Shown in pieces: positions 9,279 to 17,374 of a stretch of DNA of 64,000 nucleotides (within the stretch, counting starts at the first letter, position 1; each line of letters opens with the position of its first letter). The DNA comes from Clostridium culturomicium (GTDB lineage: Bacteria; Bacillota; Clostridia; Clostridiales; Clostridiaceae), in assembly GCF_000821305.1 (NCBI RefSeq), contig NZ_CCXK01000014.1, forward strand, positions 186,001 through 250,000, read 5' to 3'. The position numbers and the translations under genes are program-made. The notes beneath the pieces are model-generated. The model had not been told where the DNA came from. It saw only the letters and a program-made list of their open reading frames with translations, and ran no database searches.

Positions 9279-9887
9279 TCAATGTGAATCAATTGCTTTT
9301 AAATCAAAGCTATATGAATCTTTTCCTTTTATCTCAGCCATTTCAAAACTCAACATACTTGGTTTGCCTAATTGAATTTCTCCATTAAGGTCATAGGTTT
9401 CATTAACATTTAAAGTTAAATCGTACTTTTCCGTACCATTTGAAATTACAATAAACATAAGCTGCGCACTTTCATCAATAGCAAAACCTTCTTTAATATA
9501 TTCTTCTGGCTTTGGAGCTTTTTCAGGATATACATTATTGAACCACTGTACATAATTACCTATGTCACCTTGATATGTTTCCACATAAGCATAAACATAT
9601 TTCCCTTTTTTATCTTTTTCAAATTCTATGATTCCTGTTTTACCCATCGATGTACAAAACCCCGCTACTCTTGTAGTTCCCATATCTACTATATCAATAA
9701 TATCTACTGCTTCCTGCTCTTTATTTACCAGCTCCGTCTTATAAATTGCTTTAATAATCTCTTCTTCAGTATTTCCATAGGTCTTTGGATTAGCAATAAA
9801 TATAACTGCATTAACTAATACTATAACTCCCACAAAAATCACTAGCACACTAATTAATCCTATAAACGTTTTAATTCTCTCTTTCAT
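9279..9887 (-). CDS. Membrane-anchored protein of unknown function
   Basis: GGAGATGAGG precedes ATG 9887. The 202-residue protein has one N-terminal helix (FIGLISVLVIFVGVIVLVNAVIFIA) described here by position 9-33 only, then an extracytoplasmic part. A segment TYGNTEEEIIKAIYK is followed by a beta-rich domain with FEKDKKGKYVYAYVE and a hydrophilic C-terminus. I see no catalytic signature. The layout, a helix plus a compact beta domain, is common in Clostridium proteins that sense envelope stress, but this is only a resemblance. It lies 15 bases after the acetyltransferase gene on the same strand and is probably co-transcribed with it. Confidence 0.5.
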   Translation of the reverse strand: MKERIKTFIGLISVLVIFVGVIVLVNAVIFIANPKTYGNTEEEIIKAIYKTELVNKEQEAVDIIDIVDMGTTRVAGFCTSMGKTGIIEFEKDKKGKYVYAYVETYQGDIGNYVQWFNNVYPEKAPKPEEYIKEGFAIDESAQLMFIVISNGTEKYDLTLNVNETYDLNGEIQLGKPSMLSFEMAEIKGKDSYSFDLKAIDSH

Positions 9888-9902
9888 ACCTCATCTCCTA
9901 AC

Positions 9903-10337
9903 TCAAATTCTCTTAGTAAAGCAAATAATCCTATTTGCTTCCTCAAAACCAGCCCTTAAGTGAAACTTTAAGCTATCCATATTATCAAGTTCACAGTCAC
10001 TAGCAAATTCACTACATCCTTTGTCTTTAGCCCATTTCTCACATTCGCCCAGTAGCTCCTTCGCTAATCCCTTGCTTCGATATGCTTCCTTAACATATAT
10101 TCCTTCTAAGTAACCAACCGGACTATTATCTGTTCCCTCCACATAATCATGCCTTAGCTGACATTGTGCAAAAGCTATAACTTCATCTTTGTCATAACTT
10201 AATAAAATTAAAGCTTCTTCAGAAGAAAGTATATGTTTAAACTCCTTTTGAAGCTCTATAACTTCATTATCTGGCCATAATAACAAAGCAAGTTTTGTAA
10301 CATCTTTATAATCTTTTATCTCTGCTCTTTTTATCAC
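9903..10337 (-). CDS. GNAT acetyltransferase resembling aminoglycoside 6'-N-acetyltransferase
   Basis: I start at GTG 10337, where the product reads VIKRAEIKDYKD; GGTGG lies upstream. A longer in-frame start at 10385 overlaps another gene and adds no conserved residues. The 144 residues form one GNAT domain: LEGIYVKEAYRSKGLAKELL carries the acetyl-CoA pyrophosphate loop (RSKGLA). It ends CSEFASDCELDN and FHLRAGFEEANRI. The series HDYVEGTDNSPVGYLEG, FASD, and FHLRAGFEE is close to chromosomal AAC(6') enzymes such as the Acinetobacter Ig/Ih group. That suggests acetylation of the 6'-amine of aminoglycosides, but physiological substrates may differ. Confidence 0.75.
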   Translation of the reverse strand: MIKRAEIKDYKDVTKLALLLWPDNEVIELQKEFKHILSSEEALILLSYDKDEVIAFAQCQLRHDYVEGTDNSPVGYLEGIYVKEAYRSKGLAKELLGECEKWAKDKGCSEFASDCELDNMDSLKFHLRAGFEEANRIICFTKRI

Positions 10338-10353
10338 CTTTTCACCACCACAG

Positions 10354-10494
10354 CTACTTGAAATTATTAAAGGAATTCTTTTCAATATAAATCTTCAAAG
10401 CCTTAATTGATAATATCAATGCATAAATTACTAAACAAATAACAAATACCACAAGTATTATGTAAAGAGACGATAGTATTGAAAAAATAGCCAT
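10354..10494 (-). CDS. 46-residue membrane protein (paralogue of the one at 14189-14362)
   Basis: ATG 10494 follows GGGGGA by eight bases. The protein is a single hydrophobic helix (MAIFSILSSLYIILVVF... to about residue 30) followed by IKALKIYIEKN and a short tail. The gene ends 16 bases before the acetyltransferase start, so the two may be translationally linked. The second copy at 14 kb shares the IKAL-x-IYI motif and an almost identical leader (ATTTAA-x-TTAATGATTGGGG). Conserved leader, ribosome binding site and motif argue that it is real despite the size. Confidence 0.6.
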   Translation of the reverse strand: MAIFSILSSLYIILVVFVICLVIYALILSIKALKIYIEKNSFNNFK

Positions 10495-10626
10495 AATTAA
10501 TCCCCCAATCATTAACTTAAATATACTTAATCACATTCTATCTATGTTAATTATATACTATTAATGAATATAATTACATAATTCAACTTTAATCAATTTA
10601 AATTTAGAATAAATATATTTTCTAAT

Positions 10627-10674
10627 AAAAAAAGTACAGCCTCCTGCTACTAATACAGAAGGCTGTACTTTTTT
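10627..10674. terminator. Terminator after the TetR gene
   Basis: AAAAGTACAGCC (10630-10641) pairs with GGCTGTACTTTT (10661-10672), flanked by A and T runs. On the minus strand it follows the tetR stop closely. Confidence 0.85.
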
Positions 10675-10677
10675 ACT

Positions 10678-11340
10678 TTAACTTTTATTCTCATCTCTGT
10701 TAGCAATTATGCCTTTCAAAATTATGTAAACATATTCCTTATAGGAAGATTCAAAGTCAAAATTTATTGGACATAACTCATCTGCCTCAGGCATAAGCCC
10801 TTCAATGGGCTCTCTAAGCATAGTTTGATAGGAACTCATAGAATATCGGAATTGATACTCTCCGAAAAGATATATTTCACGTAGACTTAATTCTGGAATA
10901 TGCTTTTGAAGTAAAGATAAAAAGTAATCCATTTTTCCAGAAATTTTATCTTTATAAACCATTAAGGCTTTTATGTCAACACTTTTGCTTAAAATTGGTG
11001 GCAGAAAGGTCATTAATCCAATCATCCGCATATGTCTTGCAGTAACTTCCGCTATAAAGGTGCATAAATCCCTATGGGACATTTTTTCTTCCTTTTCTAA
11101 CCTACTGCATAACTCATCAGTCCAAAGGAGAAGATCATCACAAAGAATGTCAGTGAAAATGAGCTCCTTAGAAGTATAGTATTTATATAAATTTGAGCGT
11201 GAAAAGTCCAATTCTGATGAAATTGATTTCATGGAGATTTTATCATAACCATGGATTTCATATTGTTTTATGGCAATCTCCTTAATCTGCTGTATTCTAA
11301 GATCCTTTTGTGCATCACTGCGGGCTCTTACAAATTCCAT
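10678..11340 (-). CDS. TetR family regulator of the adjacent ABC exporter
   Basis: The N-terminal helix-turn-helix is typical: AIKQYEIHGYDKISMKSI, then SELDFSRSNLYKYYTSKELI, around residues 25-65. The C-terminal 150 residues are a helical ligand-binding region with hydrophobic stretches (MIGLMTFLPPIL). The start at 11340 has GGAGGTGAAG eight bases before. It is divergent from the fused ABC gene, and both promoters share one -35 region flanked by two copies of a dyad (see 11376-11460). I infer that it represses itself and the exporter and is released by an exported compound, which is unknown. Confidence 0.88.
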   Translation of the reverse strand: MEFVRARSDAQKDLRIQQIKEIAIKQYEIHGYDKISMKSISSELDFSRSNLYKYYTSKELIFTDILCDDLLLWTDELCSRLEKEEKMSHRDLCTFIAEVTARHMRMIGLMTFLPPILSKSVDIKALMVYKDKISGKMDYFLSLLQKHIPELSLREIYLFGEYQFRYSMSSYQTMLREPIEGLMPEADELCPINFDFESSYKEYVYIILKGIIANRDENKS

Positions 11341-11375
11341 ACCTTCACCTCCAAATATTAATAGATTTTAACGGA

Positions 11376-11426
11376 ATTATAACATTTTTTATTTTTATTG
11401 ACAAGTAACACAGTGTCACTTAAAAT
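11376..11426. promoter_or_regulatory. Overlapping divergent promoters
   Basis: Plus strand: TTGACA 11398-11403, 17-base spacer, TAAAAT 11421-11426. Minus strand: TTGTCA (11404-11399), 17-base spacer, TATAAT (11381-11376). The two -35 boxes overlap, so a repressor bound here controls the tetR gene and the ABC exporter together. Confidence 0.75.
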
Positions 11427-11460
11427 AAATTTAGCAACGAGGAACACTGTGTCACTTAGT
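11403..11460. promoter_or_regulatory. Two probable TetR operators
   Basis: AACACAGTGTCACTTA (11407-11422) and AACACTGTGTCACTTA (11443-11458) are near-identical copies of a dyad centred on ACAC-N-GTGT. Centres at 11412 and 11448 are 36 bases apart. The first lies inside the spacer of the exporter promoter; the second lies where the transcript begins. Confidence 0.7.
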
Positions 11461-11488
11461 TGGCGCAAAAGTTAGGGGGAGTAATTAT

Positions 11489-14131
11489 ATGTTGAAACTT
11501 AGTAATATAAAAAAAGAGTATATTACAGGTGATACCAAGGTACACGCTTTACGCGGTGTTAACATTGAATTTAGAGAAAATGAATTAGTTTCAATTTTAG
11601 GACAATCTGGATGTGGAAAGACTACCTTATTAAATATCATAGGTGGCCTTGACCAATATACCAGTGGAGATCTAATTATTAACGGTAAGTCAACAAAGGA
11701 ATTTAAAGACAGCGACTGGGATACCTATAGAAATCAATCTATCGGCTTTGTTTTTCAAAGCTACAACTTAATCTCCCATCAAACTGTTTTAGCCAACGTT
11801 GAGCTGGCAATGACGCTGTCAGGAGTATCAAAGCAAGAAAGAAGACAGCGTGCCATTGATGCCTTAGAAAAGGTAGGTCTTGGAGATCAGCTCAACAAAA
11901 GACCTAATCAAATGTCTGGTGGTCAGATGCAGAGAGTTGCAATTGCCAGAGCCTTAGTTAACAATCCAGACATCATCTTAGCGGATGAGCCTACAGGAGC
12001 TTTAGATACAAAAACAAGTATTCAAATAATGAATATTCTAAAGGAAATCTCAAAGGAACGTTTAGTAATAATGGTTACTCATAACCCTTCTTTAGCTGAA
12101 GAATATTCTACTCGTATTATAAAGCTATTAGATGGAGAAGTTATTGACGATAGCAAGCCTTATGATAGAAATGCAGAGGCAGTAGTTAATTATGAAAATA
12201 AGAAAAAGAGATCTATGTCCTTTACTACAGCTCTCTCATTAAGCTTAAACAACCTTATGACTAAAAAAGGGAGAACCTTCTTAACTGCCTTTGCAGGTTC
12301 CATAGGTATAATAGGAATCGCCTTAATTCTTTCCCTATCAAACGGGGTTCAAAATTACATTGACAGCGTTGAAGAGGAAACACTAGGAAATTATCCACTT
12401 CAAATAGAAAGAGAAAGTGCCGACTTAACAGGCTTCATGACTAATATGATGGAAAGCCAGACAAAGCAAAATGAAGCAGAATCAGGAGACAATGAGATTA
12501 TTTCTAATAACATGATGTCTTCTATGATTTCATCTATGGCAGCTGGCACAACAACTAATGATTTAAAGGACTTTAAAGAGTATTTAGAAACTAACAGTGA
12601 TACACTAAGCCAATATACTTCAGGTATTGAATATCAATATAAAACACAGCTGAACCTTTATAAAGCTGATGATAGTGAAGACCTTGTACAGGTAAACCCT
12701 TCACAGGTTATGGATTCCATGGGGGTTTCCATGGGAAACATGGCAGAGATTGCACCAATGAGCCCAATGGGTGGCACCAACTATGACATTTGGAGCCAAC
12801 TTCCAGCTGAAAAGAATCTTCTTGACACACAGTATGAGCTTGTAGATGGAAGATTTCCAGAAAGCCATGATGAAGTTGTTATAATTACTGATGGTAATGG
12901 AACAATAAGTGACTATGCTTTATATGCCCTTGGACTTCTTGAGCAATCAGAGTTAAAGGACATGCTAAAGAGCGCTATGAATGGTGAAGAACTAGAAGCT
13001 AAAGAAATAATGAAGTATAGTTATGATGATTTAATGAAACTTAAATTTAAGCTTTTACTTAATACTGATTACTACGAAAAAGATAAAAATGGAATTTGGA
13101 AGGATATGTCCGATGATGAAGACTATATTTTAAATAAACTTCAAGATGCTTTAGAAATAAAGGTAGTAGGGATCATAAGACAAAAAAGTGGAAGCTCATC
13201 TAGCAGCGTTGCTGCCTATGGCGGAGTTGGATACTCAACAGATCTTACTAAATATGCTGTAGAAACTATTCAGGAAAGTGAAATAGTTAAAGAGCAGATG
13301 GCAGACCCTAATAAAGATATTTTAACAGGTATTGCCTTTGAATCTGAAAACAAAGATGAAGATATGACTATGGAGGATTTACAAGCCTACATCGCAACTC
13401 GTCCAGAAGTCGAGCAACAGCAAATGCAGGGTGCAATTCAACAAATGAAGGCTCAAGGTGCTACTGACGAAATGGTCCTTGATCAGTTTAAAGATTATCT
13501 AAAAGCTTTAAAAACTGACGCTACCTATGAAGGAAACCTTGAATTGTTTGGTGTAGCCGATATAGATGAACCATCAACTATACTAATTTATCCAAGTGAT
13601 TTTGAAGCTAAAGAGAAGATCGCAGACTTTATAGATGAGTATAACAGTGGAAGAGATGAAAATGAGGTTTTAAGATACACAGACTTTGTAGCCTTAATAA
13701 TGTCTTCAGTAACTACAATTATCAATGCTATAACTTATATATTAATAGGCTTCGTGGCTATATCTCTAGTAGTATCTTGTATAATGATAGGAATTATAAC
13801 CTACATCTCTGTACTTGAAAGAACTAAAGAAATTGGTATTCTTCGTGCAATTGGAGCTTCTAAGAAGGATATCTCAAGAGTATTTAACGCTGAAACCTTC
13901 ATTATAGGGCTATGTGCAGGTTTACTTGGAATTGGAGTAACAACTCTTATCAATATACCAGTTAATAGTATCGTATTTAATGCTTTTGGTATAGAGAATA
14001 TTGCTTCCTTACCAATAAATGCATCTATTATATTAGTTGTAATAAGCATGGTGCTAACAGTTATTTCCGGATTAATTCCATCAAAAATGGCTGCTAAAAA
14101 GGATCCAGTAGAAGCATTAAGAACTGAATAA
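11489..14131 (+). CDS. Fused ABC transporter: ATPase plus MacB/FtsX-type permease
   Basis: Residues 1-225 are a LolD/MacB-type ATPase: Walker A GQSGCGKTT, signature MSGGQMQRVA, Walker B IILADEPTGALD and switch VTH. A first helix near residue 260 (AFAGSIGIIGIALILSL) is followed by a large outside domain of roughly 450 residues. Three more helices follow at about 745, 800 and 850, ending in the FtsX-type GLIPSKMAAKKDPVEALRTE. In MacB-like systems such proteins work as dimers and push peptides or drugs out of the membrane by mechanotransmission. AGGGGGAG precedes the start. Control by the divergent TetR is inferred from shared operators. The substrate is unknown; antimicrobial peptides are a fair guess. 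Confidence 0.9.
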   Translation: MLKLSNIKKEYITGDTKVHALRGVNIEFRENELVSILGQSGCGKTTLLNIIGGLDQYTSGDLIINGKSTKEFKDSDWDTYRNQSIGFVFQSYNLISHQTVLANVELAMTLSGVSKQERRQRAIDALEKVGLGDQLNKRPNQMSGGQMQRVAIARALVNNPDIILADEPTGALDTKTSIQIMNILKEISKERLVIMVTHNPSLAEEYSTRIIKLLDGEVIDDSKPYDRNAEAVVNYENKKKRSMSFTTALSLSLNNLMTKKGRTFLTAFAGSIGIIGIALILSLSNGVQNYIDSVEEETLGNYPLQIERESADLTGFMTNMMESQTKQNEAESGDNEIISNNMMSSMISSMAAGTTTNDLKDFKEYLETNSDTLSQYTSGIEYQYKTQLNLYKADDSEDLVQVNPSQVMDSMGVSMGNMAEIAPMSPMGGTNYDIWSQLPAEKNLLDTQYELVDGRFPESHDEVVIITDGNGTISDYALYALGLLEQSELKDMLKSAMNGEELEAKEIMKYSYDDLMKLKFKLLLNTDYYEKDKNGIWKDMSDDEDYILNKLQDALEIKVVGIIRQKSGSSSSSVAAYGGVGYSTDLTKYAVETIQESEIVKEQMADPNKDILTGIAFESENKDEDMTMEDLQAYIATRPEVEQQQMQGAIQQMKAQGATDEMVLDQFKDYLKALKTDATYEGNLELFGVADIDEPSTILIYPSDFEAKEKIADFIDEYNSGRDENEVLRYTDFVALIMSSVTTIINAITYILIGFVAISLVVSCIMIGIITYISVLERTKEIGILRAIGASKKDISRVFNAETFIIGLCAGLLGIGVTTLINIPVNSIVFNAFGIENIASLPINASIILVVISMVLTVISGLIPSKMAAKKDPVEALRTE

Positions 14132-14152
14132 AAAAAGTTTTTCAAATAAAAA

Positions 14153-14190
14153 TCAGGGAAGCATAAACTTTAACGCTTCCCTAATTTTTT
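14153..14190 (+). terminator. Terminator after the ABC exporter
   Basis: AGGGAAGC (14155-14162) pairs with GCTTCCCT (14175-14182), followed by AATTTTTTATT. The T-run touches the stop codon of the convergent small gene. Confidence 0.8.
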
Positions 14191-14362
14191 ATTGTGGTTT
14201 TCCACTCTCTTTTTCATTGATATAAATATCTAAGGCTTTTATTCCTCTTCTTGCAAGCTTCACAAATAAAACAAAGGAATATATACCCATTCCCAATATT
14301 CCACCCCATATAAGAAATGCAAGTAACGCAGGTAAAAAATATAATGGACTAAAAGAATTCAT
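14189..14362 (-). CDS. 57-residue membrane protein (paralogue of the one at 10354-10494)
   Basis: ATG 14362 is ten bases after GGGG; the in-frame ATG at 14371 lies too close to that site. The product starts MNSFSPLYFLPALLAFLIW and has one long or two short hydrophobic segments. It then reads RRGIKALDIYINEKESGKPQ, with IKAL-x-IYI shared with the 46-residue protein. The leader ATTTAAATTAATGATTGGGG differs by one base from that of the other copy. It resembles the one-helix proteins that accompany ABC exporters and kinases in Clostridium, but I assign no role. Confidence 0.65.
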   Translation of the reverse strand: MNSFSPLYFLPALLAFLIWGGILGMGIYSFVLFVKLARRGIKALDIYINEKESGKPQ

Positions 14363-14523
14363 ATAACCCATTCCCCAATCATTAATTTAAATTTAAATAA
14401 TTTCATTTATTCTTATTATAAACTATTGTGTAATATAATCCCATATATAATGCATTGCTCTATAAAATTTAACTTTTAATACTTTATTTAATTTATATGA
14501 TACTATATTCTTATATTATATAT

Positions 14524-14642
14524 GAATCTCCTTCTCATATTCATTGGAAGGAGTAAATACTTTAACCAAATCAAAGATTCACACTGTGGAGGTTCTGTTA
14601 ACCAAATCAAATATTTGGAGCATCACTTCTAGAGCTCATTTA
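14524..14642 (+). repeat. Dispersed modular repeat, copy A
   Basis: Three modules occur in order. Module 1 is a hairpin, CTCCTTC...GAAGGAG (14528-14553). Module 2 is AAATCAAAGATTCACACTGTGGAGGTTC, described by its CACTGTGG core at 14581-14589. Module 3 is TAACCAAATC-AAATATTTGG-AGCATCACTT (14599-14629), with the stem CCAAAT/ATTTGG. The same order occurs at 33417 and 39979. It fills the gap before the endonuclease gene and ends at that gene's ribosome binding site. Confidence 0.75.
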
Positions 14643-14653
14643 AGGAGGGTATA

Positions 14654-15715
14654 ATGGGTAAAAAAATATTTAAAATCACTATTGGTATCTTAGCAGCTAT
14701 TATAATAATTGCAGCTGGATACATCGGCTTCATGATTGTCACTGACTATAAACCTGAAGAGAAAGTTTCACTAGAAGTTGAAAATAATAAAACTAAAATA
14801 TTAAACACTAAGGATGAAATAGAAATCACAACCTTTAACATAGGTTACGGAACCATGGATGAAAATGTAGACTTTTTTATGGATGGCGGTAAAATGTCTA
14901 GAGGTCTCAGTAAAGAAAAAACTCTAGAAAATATGAACGCTATCATAAATACTCTTAAGGACTTAAATTCTGATTTAATGTTTTTACAAGAAGTTGATGT
15001 TAAAGCAACTAGAAGCTATAAGATTAATGAAGTCGAAATGATTAAAGACAAATTTAAGGATTACAGCAGTAACTTTGCAATAAACTATAAGGTTCCTTGG
15101 GTACCAATTCCAATTTCGAAACCCCATGGAAATGTACTAGCTGGTCTTCTAACTTTATCTAAATATGATATTGCTTCTTCAACAAGATATGACCTACCTG
15201 GTAAATCTTCCTTCTTTGTTCAGCTAGGAGACCTAGATAGATGCATGACTGTGAACAGAATGCCTGTGAATAATGGTAAAGAACTTGTAGCTATTAATGC
15301 CCATCTTTCTGCTTATGATAAGGGTGGAACTGTGCGTAAGGTGCAACTTGGATATATAAAAGCATTTCTTGAAGCAGAGTATGCTAAAGGGAACTATGTT
15401 ATCATTGGTGGTGACTGGAATCAACAGATGCCTGGATCAAACGCCTTTGATTTCCCAACTACTGAGAAGTGGCCTGACTGGCTTCAGGATGTACCAGAGG
15501 AGCTTACTCCTGAAAATTTCACCTAGGCCTATGACAAAACAGTTCCTTCAGACAGAACTGTTGCGACTCCTTATACCCCTGGTGAAAACCTCCTATCTGT
15601 AATTGATGGTTTCTTGGTATCTGATAATATTGAAGTTATCTCAACAGTGGGTACAGATTTACAGTTTAAAAACTCCGATCATAATCCTGTAACAATTACC
15701 TTTAAGCTAAAATAA
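14654..15715 (+). pseudogene. Secreted endonuclease/exonuclease/phosphatase family protein with in-frame TAG
   Basis: AAGGAGGG precedes ATG 14654. The N-terminus has a signal or anchor helix (KITIGILAAIIIIAAGYIGF). An EEP (DNase I-like) domain follows: TFNIGYGT, FLQEVD with the metal-binding Glu, NAHLSAYDKGG, and GGDWNQQ with the catalytic Asp and Asn. At 15524 a TAG interrupts the frame after PENFT. Beyond it the same frame continues for 62 codons to TAA 15715 and encodes AYDKTVPSDRT, ENLLSVIDGFLV and the essential SDHNPV. A TGG-to-TAG change would explain it. As read, the 290-residue product lacks the catalytic His. Readthrough is possible but unproven. Confidence 0.85.
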
Positions 15716-15741
15716 ATTTAATATTTTTACCTATAAAAAAG

Positions 15742-15783
15742 AAAAATCTATAAGATTCCCTATGGAATTCTTATAGATTTTTT
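15742..15783. terminator. Convergent terminator
   Basis: AAAAATCTATAAGA (15742-15755) pairs with TCTTATAGATTTTT (15769-15782). It lies between the EEP gene and dgt, which converge. Confidence 0.8.
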
Positions 15784-15854
15784 AATAGAAACTCCCAAAG
15801 GAATTTCCACCTTAATCGTTCATTCTAAACTATTCATTATTAATCTAATTATCC

Positions 15855-17291
15855 CTATACATTCATTCCCTTTAAATCCTGATAAAGCTGAGCTGCATAG
15901 GAGTCTGTCATTCCACAGATGAAGTCCGTTACTAATAAAATTCTTGAATATTCCTCACTGCATTCTTGCTGCTCTAAATTATTTTCACAGACAAAACGAT
16001 AGTTTTTAGAAATCAAAGAATATAACTTTCCATCATAGCCTTTAAATGGCTTAACTTCTTTATTCAGTGCTGCAGGTATAAAGATATCTAACAATCTGTG
16101 AATAATGTTATAACCCACTATTTCATTTGAAACTACCCTTTCATTGGTGTACACATACTCTTTCGATATTCTTCTTAAAAATAAAGAAATATTATTAGCC
16201 TTAGAGTTTCCTATTATATCCCCCTCATAAGAGCCATTCATAATATCTTCATAAGAAGAAATAAACTCCTCAATTACAGCTTCCTTTAGGTAGTTATTGA
16301 GCTTTATAATAAAGGATTTTAAAGCATATTCCCCTGGATCTTCATATCCATACTCTTCCTTAGCTATCTCATAATTCTTTGATAAATAGAATGATAGGCT
16401 TTCCTCTAAGGTTTTCTCCTCATATCCTTCTTCCTTTATAAAGGCTTCATATCTTTTTTTAAATATATCATGGGATATTATCCTTTTATTAAAAGCATCC
16501 TCTAAATCACCTAAAAGATAGGCTATATCGTCTGCTGCTTCTAAAATATAAACTAACGGATTTCTACTCCGAGAAATATTTGTGTTTTCTGCAATATCCT
16601 GAAACACCTTATTTTCTGATTTAAAGTATCCAATTTTCTTTAAACCGCTTTCCTCCAGCTCCACAGAGGATATGGGATATTTAATAACCGAACTTAAAAC
16701 TCCAGTGGTTAAGTTCATACCAAACCTATCTATTACAAAATGAAGCTTGGTTAATATCCTGAGCCCTTGAGCATTTCCTTCAAAGTTTAATAAATCTAAG
16801 CCCTCTTGTTTATCTAATTGAAACTCATATTTATCATCTTCAAAGGTAAAAGATCCATCTTGGTTTCTTTTAAGCTTATCTTCAAACCACTCTCTTATTG
16901 CTACCTCACCAAAATGACCAAATGGTGGATTTCCAAGATCGTGAATCAACCCTGCACAAGCTAATATATTGCTCATATCCTCCACCATATGCATTGTCAA
17001 GCTATCATCTTTATCTTTAGCTATATCAATAAGTTTACAGCCGATGCTTTTTCCAAGGGATTTTCCAATGGAGGATACCTCCAAAGAATGGGTTAGCCTT
17101 GTTCGAACAAAATCTAATTTCTCTAAAGGAAATACCTGTGCTTTATCCTGAAGCCTCCTAAAGGAAGCACTAAATAAAATCCTATCATAATCATTTTCAA
17201 ATTCATTCCTGCAATCTACAGCTCTTTTTGAGCCCTTATATTCTCTAATACGATTCTTATTTAAAATCTGTTCCCATGTGAATCTTGCCAT
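15855..17291 (-). CDS. dgt: dGTP triphosphohydrolase (dGTPase)
   Basis: HD-domain enzyme that cleaves dGTP to deoxyguanosine and triphosphate. The family opening is present (AVDCRNEFENDYDRILFSASFRRLQDKAQV, noted by its FSASFRRLQ core near residue 40). RTRLTHSLEVSSIG contributes the first metal His, LIHDLGNPPFGHFGE the HD pair near residue 118, and EAADDIAYLLGDLEDA the last Asp. At 478 residues it matches the long Dgt branch (about 450-500) rather than the short YwfO-like branch. No partner genes sit next to it. Its gene ends convergently with the EEP gene. Confidence 0.93.
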   Translation of the reverse strand: MARFTWEQILNKNRIREYKGSKRAVDCRNEFENDYDRILFSASFRRLQDKAQVFPLEKLDFVRTRLTHSLEVSSIGKSLGKSIGCKLIDIAKDKDDSLTMHMVEDMSNILACAGLIHDLGNPPFGHFGEVAIREWFEDKLKRNQDGSFTFEDDKYEFQLDKQEGLDLLNFEGNAQGLRILTKLHFVIDRFGMNLTTGVLSSVIKYPISSVELEESGLKKIGYFKSENKVFQDIAENTNISRSRNPLVYILEAADDIAYLLGDLEDAFNKRIISHDIFKKRYEAFIKEEGYEEKTLEESLSFYLSKNYEIAKEEYGYEDPGEYALKSFIIKLNNYLKEAVIEEFISSYEDIMNGSYEGDIIGNSKANNISLFLRRISKEYVYTNERVVSNEIVGYNIIHRLLDIFIPAALNKEVKPFKGYDGKLYSLISKNYRFVCENNLEQQECSEEYSRILLVTDFICGMTDSYAAQLYQDLKGMNV

Positions 17292-17374
17292 TATTAAACC
17301 TCTCTTTTTAACATCATATCCTTATTCTTCACATGGGTATTTTTCTTATTCAATATTATGCTAAAATAGAGAAA

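Noticed and set aside
15524..15526. TAG read as pyrrolysine
   Set aside because: No evidence of pyl genes in the window; homologous enzymes do not use Pyl here. A TGG-to-TAG change is simpler.
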